Assembly (NCBI RefSeq): GCF_003813905.1
Contig: NZ_RPFJ01000011.1
Coordinates: 372,001 to 436,000 of the forward strand
Direction of reading: 5' to 3'
Origin: Aureibaculum marinum
Lineage (GTDB): Bacteria > Bacteroidota > Bacteroidia > Flavobacteriales > Flavobacteriaceae
Length of the DNA: 64,000 bases
Numbering within the stretch: the first letter of the stretch is position 1; every line of letters begins with the position of its first letter. Below, piece by piece: positions 37,149-47,700 of the stretch. The notes beneath the pieces are model-generated. The model worked only from the letters and a program-made list of their open reading frames with translations. It ran no database searches and was not told the DNA's origin. The translations under genes and the position numbers were made by a program.

Positions 37149-38018
37149 TTATTCGGCAGTCAATTGTCTTATACGTGCACGATATGTAGGTGAATCATTT
37201 CGGTATCCATTAAGCATATGATGTCTAGAATAACCTATATATCCTGTCCAATAGTCCCAATATTCAACCATGTTTCCATATGCATTTTTTAACATTAAAT
37301 TACCTTGATCAGATCCGTCATCACCAATAACTCTAATGCGATAATAGATGTATCCATAACCTGAAGAGATTTCTATTCGTTTGTTAACAGTTGCTTTACT
37401 CCATGAAGTAGCTTCTCCGAAAGCAACTGGTTCACCTAAATTTTCCCATTCGCTTAATTCACCCGTATCATTATCAACTATATATTGAAATTGATACTGC
37501 AAAGTTAAATCTGTAGGTACTCCTTCAGATTCATACATAAGATTGTAAAATCTAATATTTGTATAATCTGCAGTTCCGTCTGTTACGTATGAAGGGTATG
37601 GAACACCCGCATCAATAATAAGTGGCTGTTCATCAAAGCTATGGAATATTACCATTGACTTACCTGCTGGTAAATCAATATCTTGATCAAAAACTACTTC
37701 TAAATTAGTTGTAGTTCCTTTATATAAAGTTAATTTGGAGGTTCCTGGGGTAGTTGTAAAGTATCTACCTGTGCCACCATATGGACTAAAATTATTAGGA
37801 ATTAATGGCATTGTCTCGTTTGTCAATAATTCGTTGTTTAGCTCAATTTTATTTATATAATTAGAAGATCCCGAACTAATTGGAACCATATAAAATATTT
37901 GGAATTGTGCCGTGTTTTCGGCAACTTCCTCTGACATATATTGAATTTCACCTTTTTCACAGCTTATAATAAAAAACGTGAAGAGGAGAAGTAATCCTAT
38001 TTTAGTTATATTTTTCAT
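37149..38018 (-). CDS. SusCD-associated lipoprotein of unknown function (DUF4397-like)
   Basis: A lipoprotein of about 289 residues with signal MKNITKIGLLLLFTFFIISC, then beta-rich sequence with GTGRYFTTTPGTSKLTLYKG and VDLPAGKSMVIF-like repeats that resemble DUF4397 proteins; this match is tentative. A second in-frame ATG at 38033 arises from a 15-base tandem duplication and would add only MKFTN before the signal; the inner start is preferred. It follows SusD pair 2 by 46 bases on the same strand and is probably the third surface component of that system. Confidence 0.75.
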   Translation of the reverse strand: MKNITKIGLLLLFTFFIISCEKGEIQYMSEEVAENTAQFQIFYMVPISSGSSNYINKIELNNELLTNETMPLIPNNFSPYGGTGRYFTTTPGTSKLTLYKGTTTNLEVVFDQDIDLPAGKSMVIFHSFDEQPLIIDAGVPYPSYVTDGTADYTNIRFYNLMYESEGVPTDLTLQYQFQYIVDNDTGELSEWENLGEPVAFGEATSWSKATVNKRIEISSGYGYIYYRIRVIGDDGSDQGNLMLKNAYGNMVEYWDYWTGYIGYSRHHMLNGYRNDSPTYRARIRQLTAE

Positions 38019-38045
38019 ATTTGTAAATTTCATATTTGTAAATTT
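38016..38045. repeat. 15-bp tandem duplication over a start codon
   Basis: Two exact copies of CATATTTGTAAATTT (38016-38030, 38031-38045). On the minus strand each copy brings an ATG, and since 15 is a multiple of three both are in frame with the lipoprotein gene. Confidence 0.95.
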
Positions 38046-38064
38046 CTTGTTTTAACATATCTCA

Positions 38065-39927
38065 TTATTGAGGTAATTCACCAGGGTATGCAAACCAAGG
38101 AATTGATGTGTGATAGTTAACCGCAGTTCCAGGTATAGGTTTCAGTTTTTCTAATGATGGAAGATTCCACATATATTCTGAATTATAACGTGGTCTAATT
38201 CTATAACTTGGAGAACCTTGGTTATCCACACTATAAGAGCCTTTTCTTCCTTGAACTTGAGCCGGAGCTAAATAAAGACCTTTGTAGACTTTATCAGGAT
38301 CAGTATCCCATTTTTGTTCTACAACAGCTTGAGACCATCCGTTACCTTCACTAGGGTAATCACCTGTATAATCTACATCAAAATGATATTTACGCATATC
38401 TACCCACGCTTCTGGAGCTCCCCATGGATATAGGGCAACCCATTTTTGCATCATAATGTGTGACAAAGTAAAATCTGTTAAGCCTTCTACATATGGGCCA
38501 CTTAAATATTCTGAAGCAAGATTGTTAAATAACTCTACTGTAATTTTATCTCCTCCAGTAGGACTTCCTTCAGTACCTGGGTAAATATATCTTGCTGTAG
38601 TTTGCATATCAGCACTAACACCTCTTTTAAAAGCTTCGTAGGCTAAACCAGTTTGGTTTGTTTTCCAATAGGCTTCAGCTAAACAAAACTGTATTTCGGC
38701 ATAGGTGGTTAAAATATATGGAGCATTATCTCTGTATAACCAACGTCCTATACCATCATGTTCTGAACCTTCGTAGGCTGAGTTTGCATGTCTCCCATAA
38801 ACGGAAGGAGCTTGACCTATAGATCCGTATGAAGATGTAAACGATCCACCAAAATAGGTATATGTTTTTACGCTATCCGGATTATTTATATTTTCATAAT
38901 TAGGATTGCTTATTGTAGATAGTTTAACTGCTGCTCTTGGATCAAAATGTCCAGGTTCGTTTACAAGCGTATCTGTAATAATTTGTTTATCGGCAAGTAC
39001 AAATGGATAATTTTCATTTGCAAACTCTAAGTTTGTTTTGTCTCCAGTTGATTCGTCGTATTTTGGTACAGTACCTGTAAATACTTGAACTGCGTATTCA
39101 TGTTGAAAATAGTTGTCAAGTAGATTGCCTCTAGCTGTTCCCCAAAAATTATTGTAACCACTGAATGGAGCCGATTGAGAACCTCCTTCTATTTTTACGG
39201 TAGCATCATCATCAGGGCTTTGAAAAGATTTTTCTGCAGCGTCAATTAATTCTTGAGCGTATGCACTGGTAAAGTCTGATTTGTTAGACAAAGAAGAGAG
39301 ATTACGTACAATAACGGCATACGCAAATTTTTTCCATTTATCTTTATCACCACCATAAATAAAATCATTAGAGCTTATTTTATCCGCATATACAGTATTA
39401 TCTTCTCTTTCTAATAATTCAACTGCGGTATATGCCCATTCCCTTACTTGTGCATAAATGTCTTTTTGATAATCATAATCGTGAGAAAGTAAACCAGGAA
39501 CAAAAGCATCTTCCATAGGAAGTTCTCCATGTACCTTTGTTAATAAATCCCAACTAAAAGCTTTCATGGCATACCCAATACCGGCTAAGGTCCAATCTTC
39601 AGCTTCCAAGGACTGATTAATCAAATTTTCAAGGTTTTGACCTTGATTCCAATAGGTCATTCTCCAAATTTCACCACCAGAATCGCTACCTAAATAATAG
39701 TAGTTATTGGCAAAAGCTGTGTAAGAAGTTGTTCCCCACATTTGAGCCATTGGAGCTATCGCACGTATATCCCAATAAATGCCTTGGTATTGTTGAGTAA
39801 TGTTAGCCAAGTATAAATAGCCATCTGCATAAGCTGGGCCATCAATATTGTTATTTACGTCGAGGTAATCTTCACAGCTTACTAAGCTGAAAAATATTGA
39901 TAATATGTATATAAATTTTTTCTTCAT
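38065..39927 (-). CDS. SusD/RagB-family lipoprotein (pair 2)
   Basis: A 620-residue surface lipoprotein with signal ending FFSLVSCEDYLDVNNN. It belongs to the SusD-like branch with an LDVN-N segment after the lipobox. Helical core blocks such as GIGYAMKAFSWDLLTKVHGEL, DKWKKFAYAVIVRNLS and ILTTYAEIQFCLAEAYWK are visible, with a C-terminal GAPEAWVDMRKYHFD. It starts 12 bases after susC-2. The branch resembles that of pair 3 and includes RagB-like peptide-binding proteins; the ligand is inferred, not seen. Confidence 0.9.
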   Translation of the reverse strand: MKKKFIYILSIFFSLVSCEDYLDVNNNIDGPAYADGYLYLANITQQYQGIYWDIRAIAPMAQMWGTTSYTAFANNYYYLGSDSGGEIWRMTYWNQGQNLENLINQSLEAEDWTLAGIGYAMKAFSWDLLTKVHGELPMEDAFVPGLLSHDYDYQKDIYAQVREWAYTAVELLEREDNTVYADKISSNDFIYGGDKDKWKKFAYAVIVRNLSSLSNKSDFTSAYAQELIDAAEKSFQSPDDDATVKIEGGSQSAPFSGYNNFWGTARGNLLDNYFQHEYAVQVFTGTVPKYDESTGDKTNLEFANENYPFVLADKQIITDTLVNEPGHFDPRAAVKLSTISNPNYENINNPDSVKTYTYFGGSFTSSYGSIGQAPSVYGRHANSAYEGSEHDGIGRWLYRDNAPYILTTYAEIQFCLAEAYWKTNQTGLAYEAFKRGVSADMQTTARYIYPGTEGSPTGGDKITVELFNNLASEYLSGPYVEGLTDFTLSHIMMQKWVALYPWGAPEAWVDMRKYHFDVDYTGDYPSEGNGWSQAVVEQKWDTDPDKVYKGLYLAPAQVQGRKGSYSVDNQGSPSYRIRPRYNSEYMWNLPSLEKLKPIPGTAVNYHTSIPWFAYPGELPQ

Positions 39928-39939
39928 GATATCTATTCT

Positions 39940-42900
39940 TTAATTTAGTATTATACTTACTCCTATTGAATAACTGCGTGGGTTTGGTATAGCCATTACA
40001 TCATAACCTTCTCCACCTACACCACCGGCAGCTGCAGAAACGGCATTACCAACGGCATCGATACCTGAATAGTTAGTCCAAGTAAATAAGTCATTAGCTA
40101 CTAAGTATACATTTAATTGTGAAATTGTTTTAGACCTATTAAGAAACTCTTCTGGCAAACGATAAGCCAAACGTAATTCACGTAATCTTAAATATTTTAT
40201 ATCTTTTTCTATCCAATCTTCATCACCTCCAGTGTAGATAGAAGAACCATAAGTGTCATAATCAACAGAAATGGTGTTTACTGTTGGATTGTCTGTGTTT
40301 TCATTTCCATCTTCTAATACACCTTCAAAGATTTGATCTGGACCTTCACGTAATTCAACAGATTCCCAACTTGTTCCTCTTTGCATCATATATCTTTTGG
40401 TTCCGTTTACTACTGTTGCACCTAAACGTCCTGAAAACAATCCAGATAATATTAAGTTTTTATATTTAAAACGGGTACTCATACCAAAACGTAAATCAGG
40501 CTCTCTGTCTCCAAGATATGACCATTCAGATGATACTAATGGTAATCCCGATGTTGGTGAAATTAAAATGTCACCATTATCATTGCGTTTATATGCTCGT
40601 CCTGTTAAAGATGTAATAGGGTTACCAACACTAATACCAGTTCTAATATTACCAGATAACCAAGTATAAGCATTGTAATATTCAGTAACGTTTTCTGGAA
40701 GGTAAACAACTTCTGAACTTCCATGAGATCCATTAACACCAACATTCCAAGTGAAATCTTTAGTTTTTAATACATCTACATCAAGAGCTGCTTCCCATCC
40801 TTTTGTTTCAAACGTACCTACGTTTAAAGTGTTTAATACAAAACCGGTAGCATAACTTAAACGAAATCCTTGAATTATTTGATTTGAATTTTCTGTTTCA
40901 AAATAAGAGAAACTACCTTTTACTCTGCTTTTGAATAGTCTGAAATCAACACCAATTTCTTGTTCAGTAGTGATTTCTGGTTTAAGATTTTTATTTGGAC
41001 CTGTAAATCCATATTTATAACCACCACCGGTTAAACCAGTAGTTTGTAATTCTGGATCAATTTGTAATGGTCTAGCATCTTTACCAACTTGAGACCAAGA
41101 ACCTCTCAGTTTTAAATAGCTGATAGCCTCTATGTCTTTCATAAAATTTAAATCAGATAAAATAACTGAACCTTCAATAGAAGGATAAAAATAGCTGTTA
41201 TTTTCTTTAGGTAATGTAGAAGACCAGTCATTTCTAGCTCTAAATGTAACAAAAGCCATATTGTTATAACCCACTTGAAACTGACCTGAAATACCTTGTA
41301 CTCTTCGTTTTGTATTTCGTTGTTTAGAAACAATAGTTAAAGGGTCTACATTATTAATGGAATGAAAGTTAGCATCAATAAAATTAGTACCATAAGTTGA
41401 AGCTCTTGTAATTTGATTTTCTAATTGGTGATATCCAACTTGAGCTGATACTAATAATTTATCATTGAAATACTTATTGTCGTAACCTGCAAGTAAGTTA
41501 ATAGTTGGGTCAGAATAATTTGCGTTTACCAAACTATACGATCCATCTCCAGCATTGTCATAAGCATAATATGGATTTCTAGAAGAAATGTATGTTTGTT
41601 TAGCAACATCCCAACCTACTTGAGCTCTAAAAAAGGTGTTTTTTATTGGCGTAAAGTTAAGTGACACATTACCAAGAATACGATCAGATTCATCGTAATA
41701 TTTATTCTTGTACATATCAAAAAGAGGATTTAGCAAGTCAACGTCATGGTAATAGTCTGGGTTTCTCATGTGTAAACCATCTTCAGCTAAATAATTGCTC
41801 ATATCATCAACAAGTGGCCAAAGCATTGCACGATATAGCGGGCTTGATGTTCCTCTACCAACTTTATTATTGTCTGTACCAGTATATTGCATTGAACCTT
41901 CAAATTTTAACCATTCGGTAATTTGAGCTCTACCAGATAAACTTAAATTCGTTCTTTCGTATTCTGTAGTTTTAATTACACCTGTTTCATTTAATTGTGA
42001 GAAACTAGCACGGATAGTAGCTTTCTCTGAACCACCTTCAACAGCCAGATTGTAACGTTGTTGAACTCCAGTTTGTAATATGGCAGCTACGTTATCATAA
42101 AGTTGTTGGCCTTCAGGGTACAATCCACCATATTTACTAGTATAATAATAGTTGGTAGCACCACGGGCTCCATTAGCATATTTATCTTGCATTTCAGGAT
42201 AGCCATATGCTTTACTTAATCTTAAGTTGTTGCTAAAAGTTACTCTACCTTTACCTGCTTTACCTTTTTTAGTAGTAATAATTATAGCACCATTAGAGGC
42301 GTCAGAACCATATAATGCGGCAGCACCTGCACCTTTTAATACGGTTATAGATTCTACATCTTCAGGGTTAAAATCATTACCACGAGAAGAGAAATCTGAA
42401 TTGTTAACACTATATAAACTTGTTGCTCCACCAGCCATACCATTAGGGTCAAATGTTGAATTGTTCATTGGTACACCATCTACTACATATAGAGGCTGGT
42501 TGTTACCAGAGATAGAGGTAATGTTTCTTAATACTACATTAGTAGAGGCTCCTGGAGTACCACTTGTAGAGCTAATATTAAGGCCAGGTACACGTCCAGA
42601 AAGAGCGGTAATAAAATTCTCTCTTCCTGATTCACTAATGGTTGACCCATCAATGGTTTGGGTTGCGGCACCTACACCTCGAGCGGCTCGCTTTTGACCA
42701 AATTCAGCTACAATCGTTACTTCTTCTAAAGCTGCAGCATCTTCAACCATAGTTACATTTAAAGTTGAGCTAGATACCACTAGTTCTTGTTTTTTAAAAC
42801 CAACGAAAGAAAATACTAATGTTTTTCCTTCTGCTACCGATATTTGATAATTTCCATTGAAATCGGTTGCGGTTCCTTGTCTTGTACCTTTTACTAAAAT

Positions 42901-43029
42901 TGTTACTCCTGGTAGAGGGCCACCAGATTCGTCAACTACCGTACCACTCACATTAATGTCTTGTGCAAATAGTAACGCAAACGATGTCGTAAAAAAAAGT
43001 AGAAAAGTAAATTTTATTTTTTTTCTCAT
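39940..43029 (-). CDS. SusC/RagA-family TonB-linked transporter (pair 2)
   Basis: A 1029-residue TonB-linked barrel: signal peptide (ends FALLFAQ), carboxypeptidase-like domain (VSGTVVDESGGPLPGVTILV), EEVTIVAEFGQKRAARGVGA linker, plug with NITSISGNNQPLYVVDGVPM and SITVLKGAGAAALYGSDASN, IITTKKGKAGKG, then the barrel ending PRSYSIGVSIILN. It is clearly paralogous to susC-3 (MRKKIKFTFLLFFTT against MRKKFKISFLILFTT). It is driven by the tandem-box promoter at 43056-43112. Confidence 0.94.
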   Translation of the reverse strand: MRKKIKFTFLLFFTTSFALLFAQDINVSGTVVDESGGPLPGVTILVKGTRQGTATDFNGNYQISVAEGKTLVFSFVGFKKQELVVSSSTLNVTMVEDAAALEEVTIVAEFGQKRAARGVGAATQTIDGSTISESGRENFITALSGRVPGLNISSTSGTPGASTNVVLRNITSISGNNQPLYVVDGVPMNNSTFDPNGMAGGATSLYSVNNSDFSSRGNDFNPEDVESITVLKGAGAAALYGSDASNGAIIITTKKGKAGKGRVTFSNNLRLSKAYGYPEMQDKYANGARGATNYYYTSKYGGLYPEGQQLYDNVAAILQTGVQQRYNLAVEGGSEKATIRASFSQLNETGVIKTTEYERTNLSLSGRAQITEWLKFEGSMQYTGTDNNKVGRGTSSPLYRAMLWPLVDDMSNYLAEDGLHMRNPDYYHDVDLLNPLFDMYKNKYYDESDRILGNVSLNFTPIKNTFFRAQVGWDVAKQTYISSRNPYYAYDNAGDGSYSLVNANYSDPTINLLAGYDNKYFNDKLLVSAQVGYHQLENQITRASTYGTNFIDANFHSINNVDPLTIVSKQRNTKRRVQGISGQFQVGYNNMAFVTFRARNDWSSTLPKENNSYFYPSIEGSVILSDLNFMKDIEAISYLKLRGSWSQVGKDARPLQIDPELQTTGLTGGGYKYGFTGPNKNLKPEITTEQEIGVDFRLFKSRVKGSFSYFETENSNQIIQGFRLSYATGFVLNTLNVGTFETKGWEAALDVDVLKTKDFTWNVGVNGSHGSSEVVYLPENVTEYYNAYTWLSGNIRTGISVGNPITSLTGRAYKRNDNGDILISPTSGLPLVSSEWSYLGDREPDLRFGMSTRFKYKNLILSGLFSGRLGATVVNGTKRYMMQRGTSWESVELREGPDQIFEGVLEDGNENTDNPTVNTISVDYDTYGSSIYTGGDEDWIEKDIKYLRLRELRLAYRLPEEFLNRSKTISQLNVYLVANDLFTWTNYSGIDAVGNAVSAAAGGVGGEGYDVMAIPNPRSYSIGVSIILN

Positions 43030-43055
43030 GAATGAATTATTTGGGTTAGTAGTTG

Positions 43056-43112
43056 TAAAACTATAAAAAAAAATGCAATATTTTGCGTTTTTAGTTTTGT
43101 TTTTGCGTTTTT
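43056..43112 (-). promoter_or_regulatory. susC-2 promoter with tandem TTTTGCGTTTTT boxes
   Basis: Minus-strand -7 box TAGTTTTA (43056-43063), 17-base spacer, box 1 at 43081-43092 and box 2 at 43101-43112, both TTTTGCGTTTTT on the plus strand with a 20-base period. GTTAGT at 43045-43050 falls at the expected start site, as in the other two copies. Confidence 0.8.
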
Positions 43113-43274
43113 TTTATAAATTGTCTTAATTTTTAAGCAATTTGATGTGTGTATTTTGATTATGTTGAGAATATAATTATTAAAGTAAGGGTTTTTAATG
43201 TCAATTATTTATTTTTGAGTATGAAGAGTGTTATTATTTTCTGAATTAATACTAGCAAAATGAATTACATAGCA

Positions 43275-43322
43275 TAATTAAAAAAAAATCCTCAGCTATT
43301 GCTGAGGATTTTTTTTTAATTA
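43275..43322. terminator. Terminator of the susC-3/susD-3 operon
   Basis: Twenty-two-base perfect arms with a 4-base loop (TATT, 43297-43300) around the core AATCCTCAGC, flanked by A9 and T9 tracts, so it can work in either direction. Confidence 0.93.
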
Positions 43323-43348
43323 AAAGAAAGTCTTGTATAAAAATAATT

Positions 43349-44755
43349 TTATTGATCCCACCAAATTTTAGTTAGTAAATCTACTTCTGGAACATTAGCA
43401 GCATTTCTTTCATATTCAGAATCAGGGTAATCTAAACGTCTAATGAATTGACCTCCTAATGCTGAATTGTGATGAAGAGGAAGTTCAAAATCTTCATAAT
43501 CGTAATTATTTCTTCGAGCATCAACCCACGTTTCAGGACTTAAGAATAGTGCAATATATTTTTCTTTAAAAATAGTTTTTAAAGTTAAATTATTAGCACC
43601 TACTGCTACTACCGGATTAGACAAATAACTATTAATATCTCCTGCAGCAACTCCTAATTTTTCCATATGTGCACGAATTCCTTCTAAATATGCTGCATAA
43701 GCTTCTGAAGGTTTGTTGTCTCTCAATTGAACCTCAGCCTCTATAAATTTCATTTCAGGATATGTGATTATAAATAGAGGAGAATCTTCACTTGAATAAT
43801 ATCCATCTGTACTTAAGTATACTTCAAATGGAACTGTTCCGTCTCCAATTCTTCCTACTCCATTTTTGGTTCCTACATAAGAACCATTAGGTAAAGGGTT
43901 GGTAATTAAGGGTAATCTAGGATCAAAAACACCAAAGGTATTTCCATTCATAGCATCTACAAGTTGCTCTGAAAGCCAACCATCTAAATTAAGTCCTGCA
44001 TTATTTATTGCTACTTGCCCCCAAGGGTTTCTAACTTGAAAGGTTGTAAGTTCTGCATCATCTGCATTTGAAGTATAAGATTTACTAAGAGCATCTAAAA
44101 TTGCAGCTTTGTCATATTTGGAAGTAGCAGAAAGGTGATTTAGATATCTAGCTTTTAAGGCATAGGCTGTTTTTTTCCAAGCTTCAATATCACCTCCATG
44201 AATAAAATCATTTGAAGCAGTTAAAGCTTCTCCTTCATTAGTTTGATTAAAAGCTACTATAGCTTCATCTAATAAATTTAGAATAGTTGTATATAACTCT
44301 TCATCATCGTCATATTTAGGTACAATAGTTTCAAAAGAGAATGCCTCTGAATAAGGAATATCTCCGTAAACATCTACTGCCATTCCTATATTTAAAGCCA
44401 TGAGCGTTTTTGCGACACCAATATATTCAACTGAATTATTTTCTAATGCAAATTTTTCCATGTCGTAAATATCAGAAGCGATATTGTAAATGTTTAACCA
44501 AATACTATTTGTGTTTATACGTTCTTGTATATCCGTTGTACTGGCTTCATTAGGAGAAGCAAAATATTGTACATAATAATTGGAAGTATAAGCTGTTCTA
44601 TAAACATTGATAGCTGAATTATACGTTACATTTGATAATAAACCTTTTATCGGTGGTGTAGTGGCTCCATTAGGATTATCATTAATATCTAAATAATCAT
44701 CACAACTTATTGTTGTAAATATGATTAGTAAGAATATATATATTTTATTTTTCAT
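43349..44755 (-). CDS. SusD/RagB-family lipoprotein (pair 3)
   Basis: A 468-residue surface lipoprotein, shorter than its neighbours. Signal IFTTISCDDYLDINDNPNGATTPP with lipobox cysteine near residue 18; YNIASDIYDMEKFALENN, MALNIGMAVDVYGDIPYSEAF, GGDIEAWKKTAYALKARYLNH and FIEAEVQLRDNKPSEAYAAY are typical helical blocks, and SPETWVDARRNNYDYEDF lies near the C terminus. It follows susC-3 by nine bases and ends before a strong terminator. Ligand unknown; its branch (LDIN-NPN) resembles that of pair 2. Confidence 0.92.
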   Translation of the reverse strand: MKNKIYIFLLIIFTTISCDDYLDINDNPNGATTPPIKGLLSNVTYNSAINVYRTAYTSNYYVQYFASPNEASTTDIQERINTNSIWLNIYNIASDIYDMEKFALENNSVEYIGVAKTLMALNIGMAVDVYGDIPYSEAFSFETIVPKYDDDEELYTTILNLLDEAIVAFNQTNEGEALTASNDFIHGGDIEAWKKTAYALKARYLNHLSATSKYDKAAILDALSKSYTSNADDAELTTFQVRNPWGQVAINNAGLNLDGWLSEQLVDAMNGNTFGVFDPRLPLITNPLPNGSYVGTKNGVGRIGDGTVPFEVYLSTDGYYSSEDSPLFIITYPEMKFIEAEVQLRDNKPSEAYAAYLEGIRAHMEKLGVAAGDINSYLSNPVVAVGANNLTLKTIFKEKYIALFLSPETWVDARRNNYDYEDFELPLHHNSALGGQFIRRLDYPDSEYERNAANVPEVDLLTKIWWDQ

Positions 44756-44764
44756 AATTATTAT

Positions 44765-47700
44765 TTAAAAAGTTAAACGTAATGTAAGAGCATATGATCT
44801 TAATCCAGGATATGCACCTAATCCAGCAAAACCATCAGCGTTTCCTTGACTTTCAGAGGCCTCAGGGTCAAATCCAGAGTAATCAGTTTTTAACCATAAA
44901 TTAGTACCTGTAGCTGTTAAACTTGCATTAGACAACACAGTTTTATCTAATATTTTTTGAGGAAGATTATAAGTTAATCTTACATTTTTAAGACGAATCC
45001 ATGATGCATCTTCAATGAAATTTTCTGTGGAGCCTCTATAAGTGTTTCTATAAAAACCAGCACCATAATTTACTCCATCTGGTCCTACACCTTGTCCTAA
45101 GTATACTGGTTTTGTATTTGGAGTACCATCAGCTGTTACTCCTTCAAAGACAATAGTTTCTTCTCTGTTTTCGGTGTATGGTGCTGTACCAAAGGCAGAG
45201 AAAAAGTTATCCAAATTATTAAATTTTTCAAAACCTTGTCTAAAATCAAAATTAAAACCTAAAGTTAAATTTTTGTAACTAATTTCATTTCCAATATTCA
45301 TCATCCAATCAGGAGTAGAGTTTCCTAATATTTTTTGAGTTGTATTTATAATAGGGAAACCATCATCTCCAATTAATAAAGGTCTACTTTTGTCTAAAAC
45401 TAACGGGTCTTCATCTGCTGGATTTTCATAATATCTCATATAACTCCTTCCTAAAATGTTACCATAAGAGTATCCAGGATAAAGAACCTGTGAAGCGGTA
45501 CTACCAGCGTATCCATAATTACTATCAAGAAATATATTATCAATACCTTCTTTAATTTCAACTACTTCATTTTTGTTTGAAGAATAGTTAACATTAAAAT
45601 TCCATGAAAAATCTTCTGTTCTTATAGGTGTAGCATTTAACATTATTTCTATACCTCGGTTTTCTATTTCTCCTGCATTGGTGGTAAAAGAATCATATCC
45701 AGAACTATAAGACACTGGAACTCCTAATATTTGATTTTCAGCATTTGATTTATACCAAGTTACATCTAAACCAAGTCTACTGTTAAAAAATCTAAATTCT
45801 GCACCAAACTCAATTTCTGTAGTTAACTCTGATTGTAATTCTGGGTCAGCTTTGTTCCCTGGTCTTGTCCAACCAGTAACATCACCTACCGGAAAGTTAT
45901 TTGCTGTAGCTCGATAAACATCTGAGGTTAAATATGCTCCAACGGCATCTTTACCAATTTGAGCCCAAGAACCTCTTAATTTACCGTAGCTAAACCAGTT
46001 TGGCATATCTATACTTTCTGTAAATACATAACCTAAACTTACAGATGGATAATTGAAAGATCTATTATCTTCTGGTAGTGTTGAAGCCCAATCATTTCTA
46101 TCGGTAATTGTTAGAAACAAGAAATTGTCATAAGCCAAACCAAGTTCACCATAAACACCAGCGGTTCTTGTTTTAGTTATTAGTTGTGATGTTGTAATTA
46201 AGGCGGCATTACTTAAGTGGAATAAGTTATATACTTCTAATTCATCTCCACTTGTAGTTACACGATCATAACTACGTTGAAAAACGTCAAAACCAGCTCT
46301 AAGTGTAAGGTCAAATTTATCACTTAACTCCTTATTGTAAGAAACCATTAAGTTAGAAGTTAAATCTTTACTTAAAATTCTTGTTTCAACAATATATCCA
46401 TCACTATTATCTTCAAAATAATTTTCACCTTGAATACCTGTTCTACCTGGTGCAGTCGCTGTACGCTTATCAGTGTAAGTATCCATTCCGAATCTATAAT
46501 TAACATTAAGACCTTCGAATGGTGTAAAATTAAATCCTAAATTACCAAAAAAACGATCTACGTTGTCAACATATTTATTAACCTTATTTCCGTAAACTGG
46601 ATTATTACCAACGGCTCCGTCATTTCGATAACCTTTCATCGTACCAGCTAATGGTCCTTCTGTAAATTCATAATCATTTACATCCACTCTAGGAGCCCAA
46701 TAAACAAGTCTTTCATTAAAATTGCTAGTGTTTATTCTTGGACCACCAGAATTAACATAATCTAAAGATCCAAATACTTTAAATTTATCAGATAATTTTA
46801 AGTCACCAGCTATTTTAGCTCCTGTTTTTTTATAAGATGAAAATTCTAAAACACCTTCTTGTTCAAATCTAGAAAAAGAAGAGTAGAATGTTGCTTTATC
46901 ATTACCTCCAGATCCACTAAAATGTAAATTATTAGAAAAACCAGTACCGTATGCATTTTTATAATTGTTATAAATTTTTTCTGGGTGAGTAGGGTCTATA
47001 GCTCTTGCTTCTTCAATACTAGATCCCCATGAAGGCCAGAAACTATTTGGATCATATTCTCCATTATACCCTTGTGTATATTTGTTTTGAGTTTCTGGAA
47101 ATTTATTTACTTCATCAAAAGTTGTAGTTGCAGAAATGCTAAAAAGAGCTTTTCCGTCTTTACCTTTTCTGGTAGTAATAATTACTGCACCATTTGCTGC
47201 TCTTACACCATATAAAGCTGTAGCAGCTCCACCTTTTAGTACAGTTAAATTTTCTACATCTTCCATGTTAATATCTGCACCTCTGTTTGTAGCACCACGA
47301 CCGCTACCACCACCAACAGTAAATTGATCATTACTTATTGGTACACCATCAACAATAAATAGGGGTTGGTTATCAGCATTAGGGTCTAAGGAGTTTACAC
47401 CTCTAATTATTATTCTGGATCCTTGACCCGGAGCACCACCCTGACTTGATACTTGGGCTCCTGCTATTTTACCAGATAGGGCATTTACTATATTGCTTTC
47501 TGGTGAGGTTAATAAATCTTCAGATTTTAGTTCTTGAACCGAATACCCAATAGATTTTTTCTCTCTAGAAATTCCCATTGCAGTTACTACTACTTCGTCT
47601 AACGTAGCAGCATCTTCTTCTAGACTTACATTTAAGGTTGAACCAGAAATTTGTATTTCTTTGGTTTTAAAACCTAAATAGGAAAAAACCAATATATCAC

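Larger units (their letters stand above)
43030..43348. other. Gene-free stretch upstream of susC-2
   Basis: 319 bases holding the susC-2 promoter and tandem boxes (43056-43112) and the pair-3 terminator hairpin (43275-43122 complement arms, spanning 43275-43322). The AT-rich middle, 43115-43270, shows nothing identifiable. Confidence 0.75.

Noticed and set aside
42227-42697. 156-codon plus-strand frame inside susC-2
   Set aside because: Antisense shadow of a conserved TonB-linked transporter; no signal or family features. The same holds for the other frames antisense to long genes.
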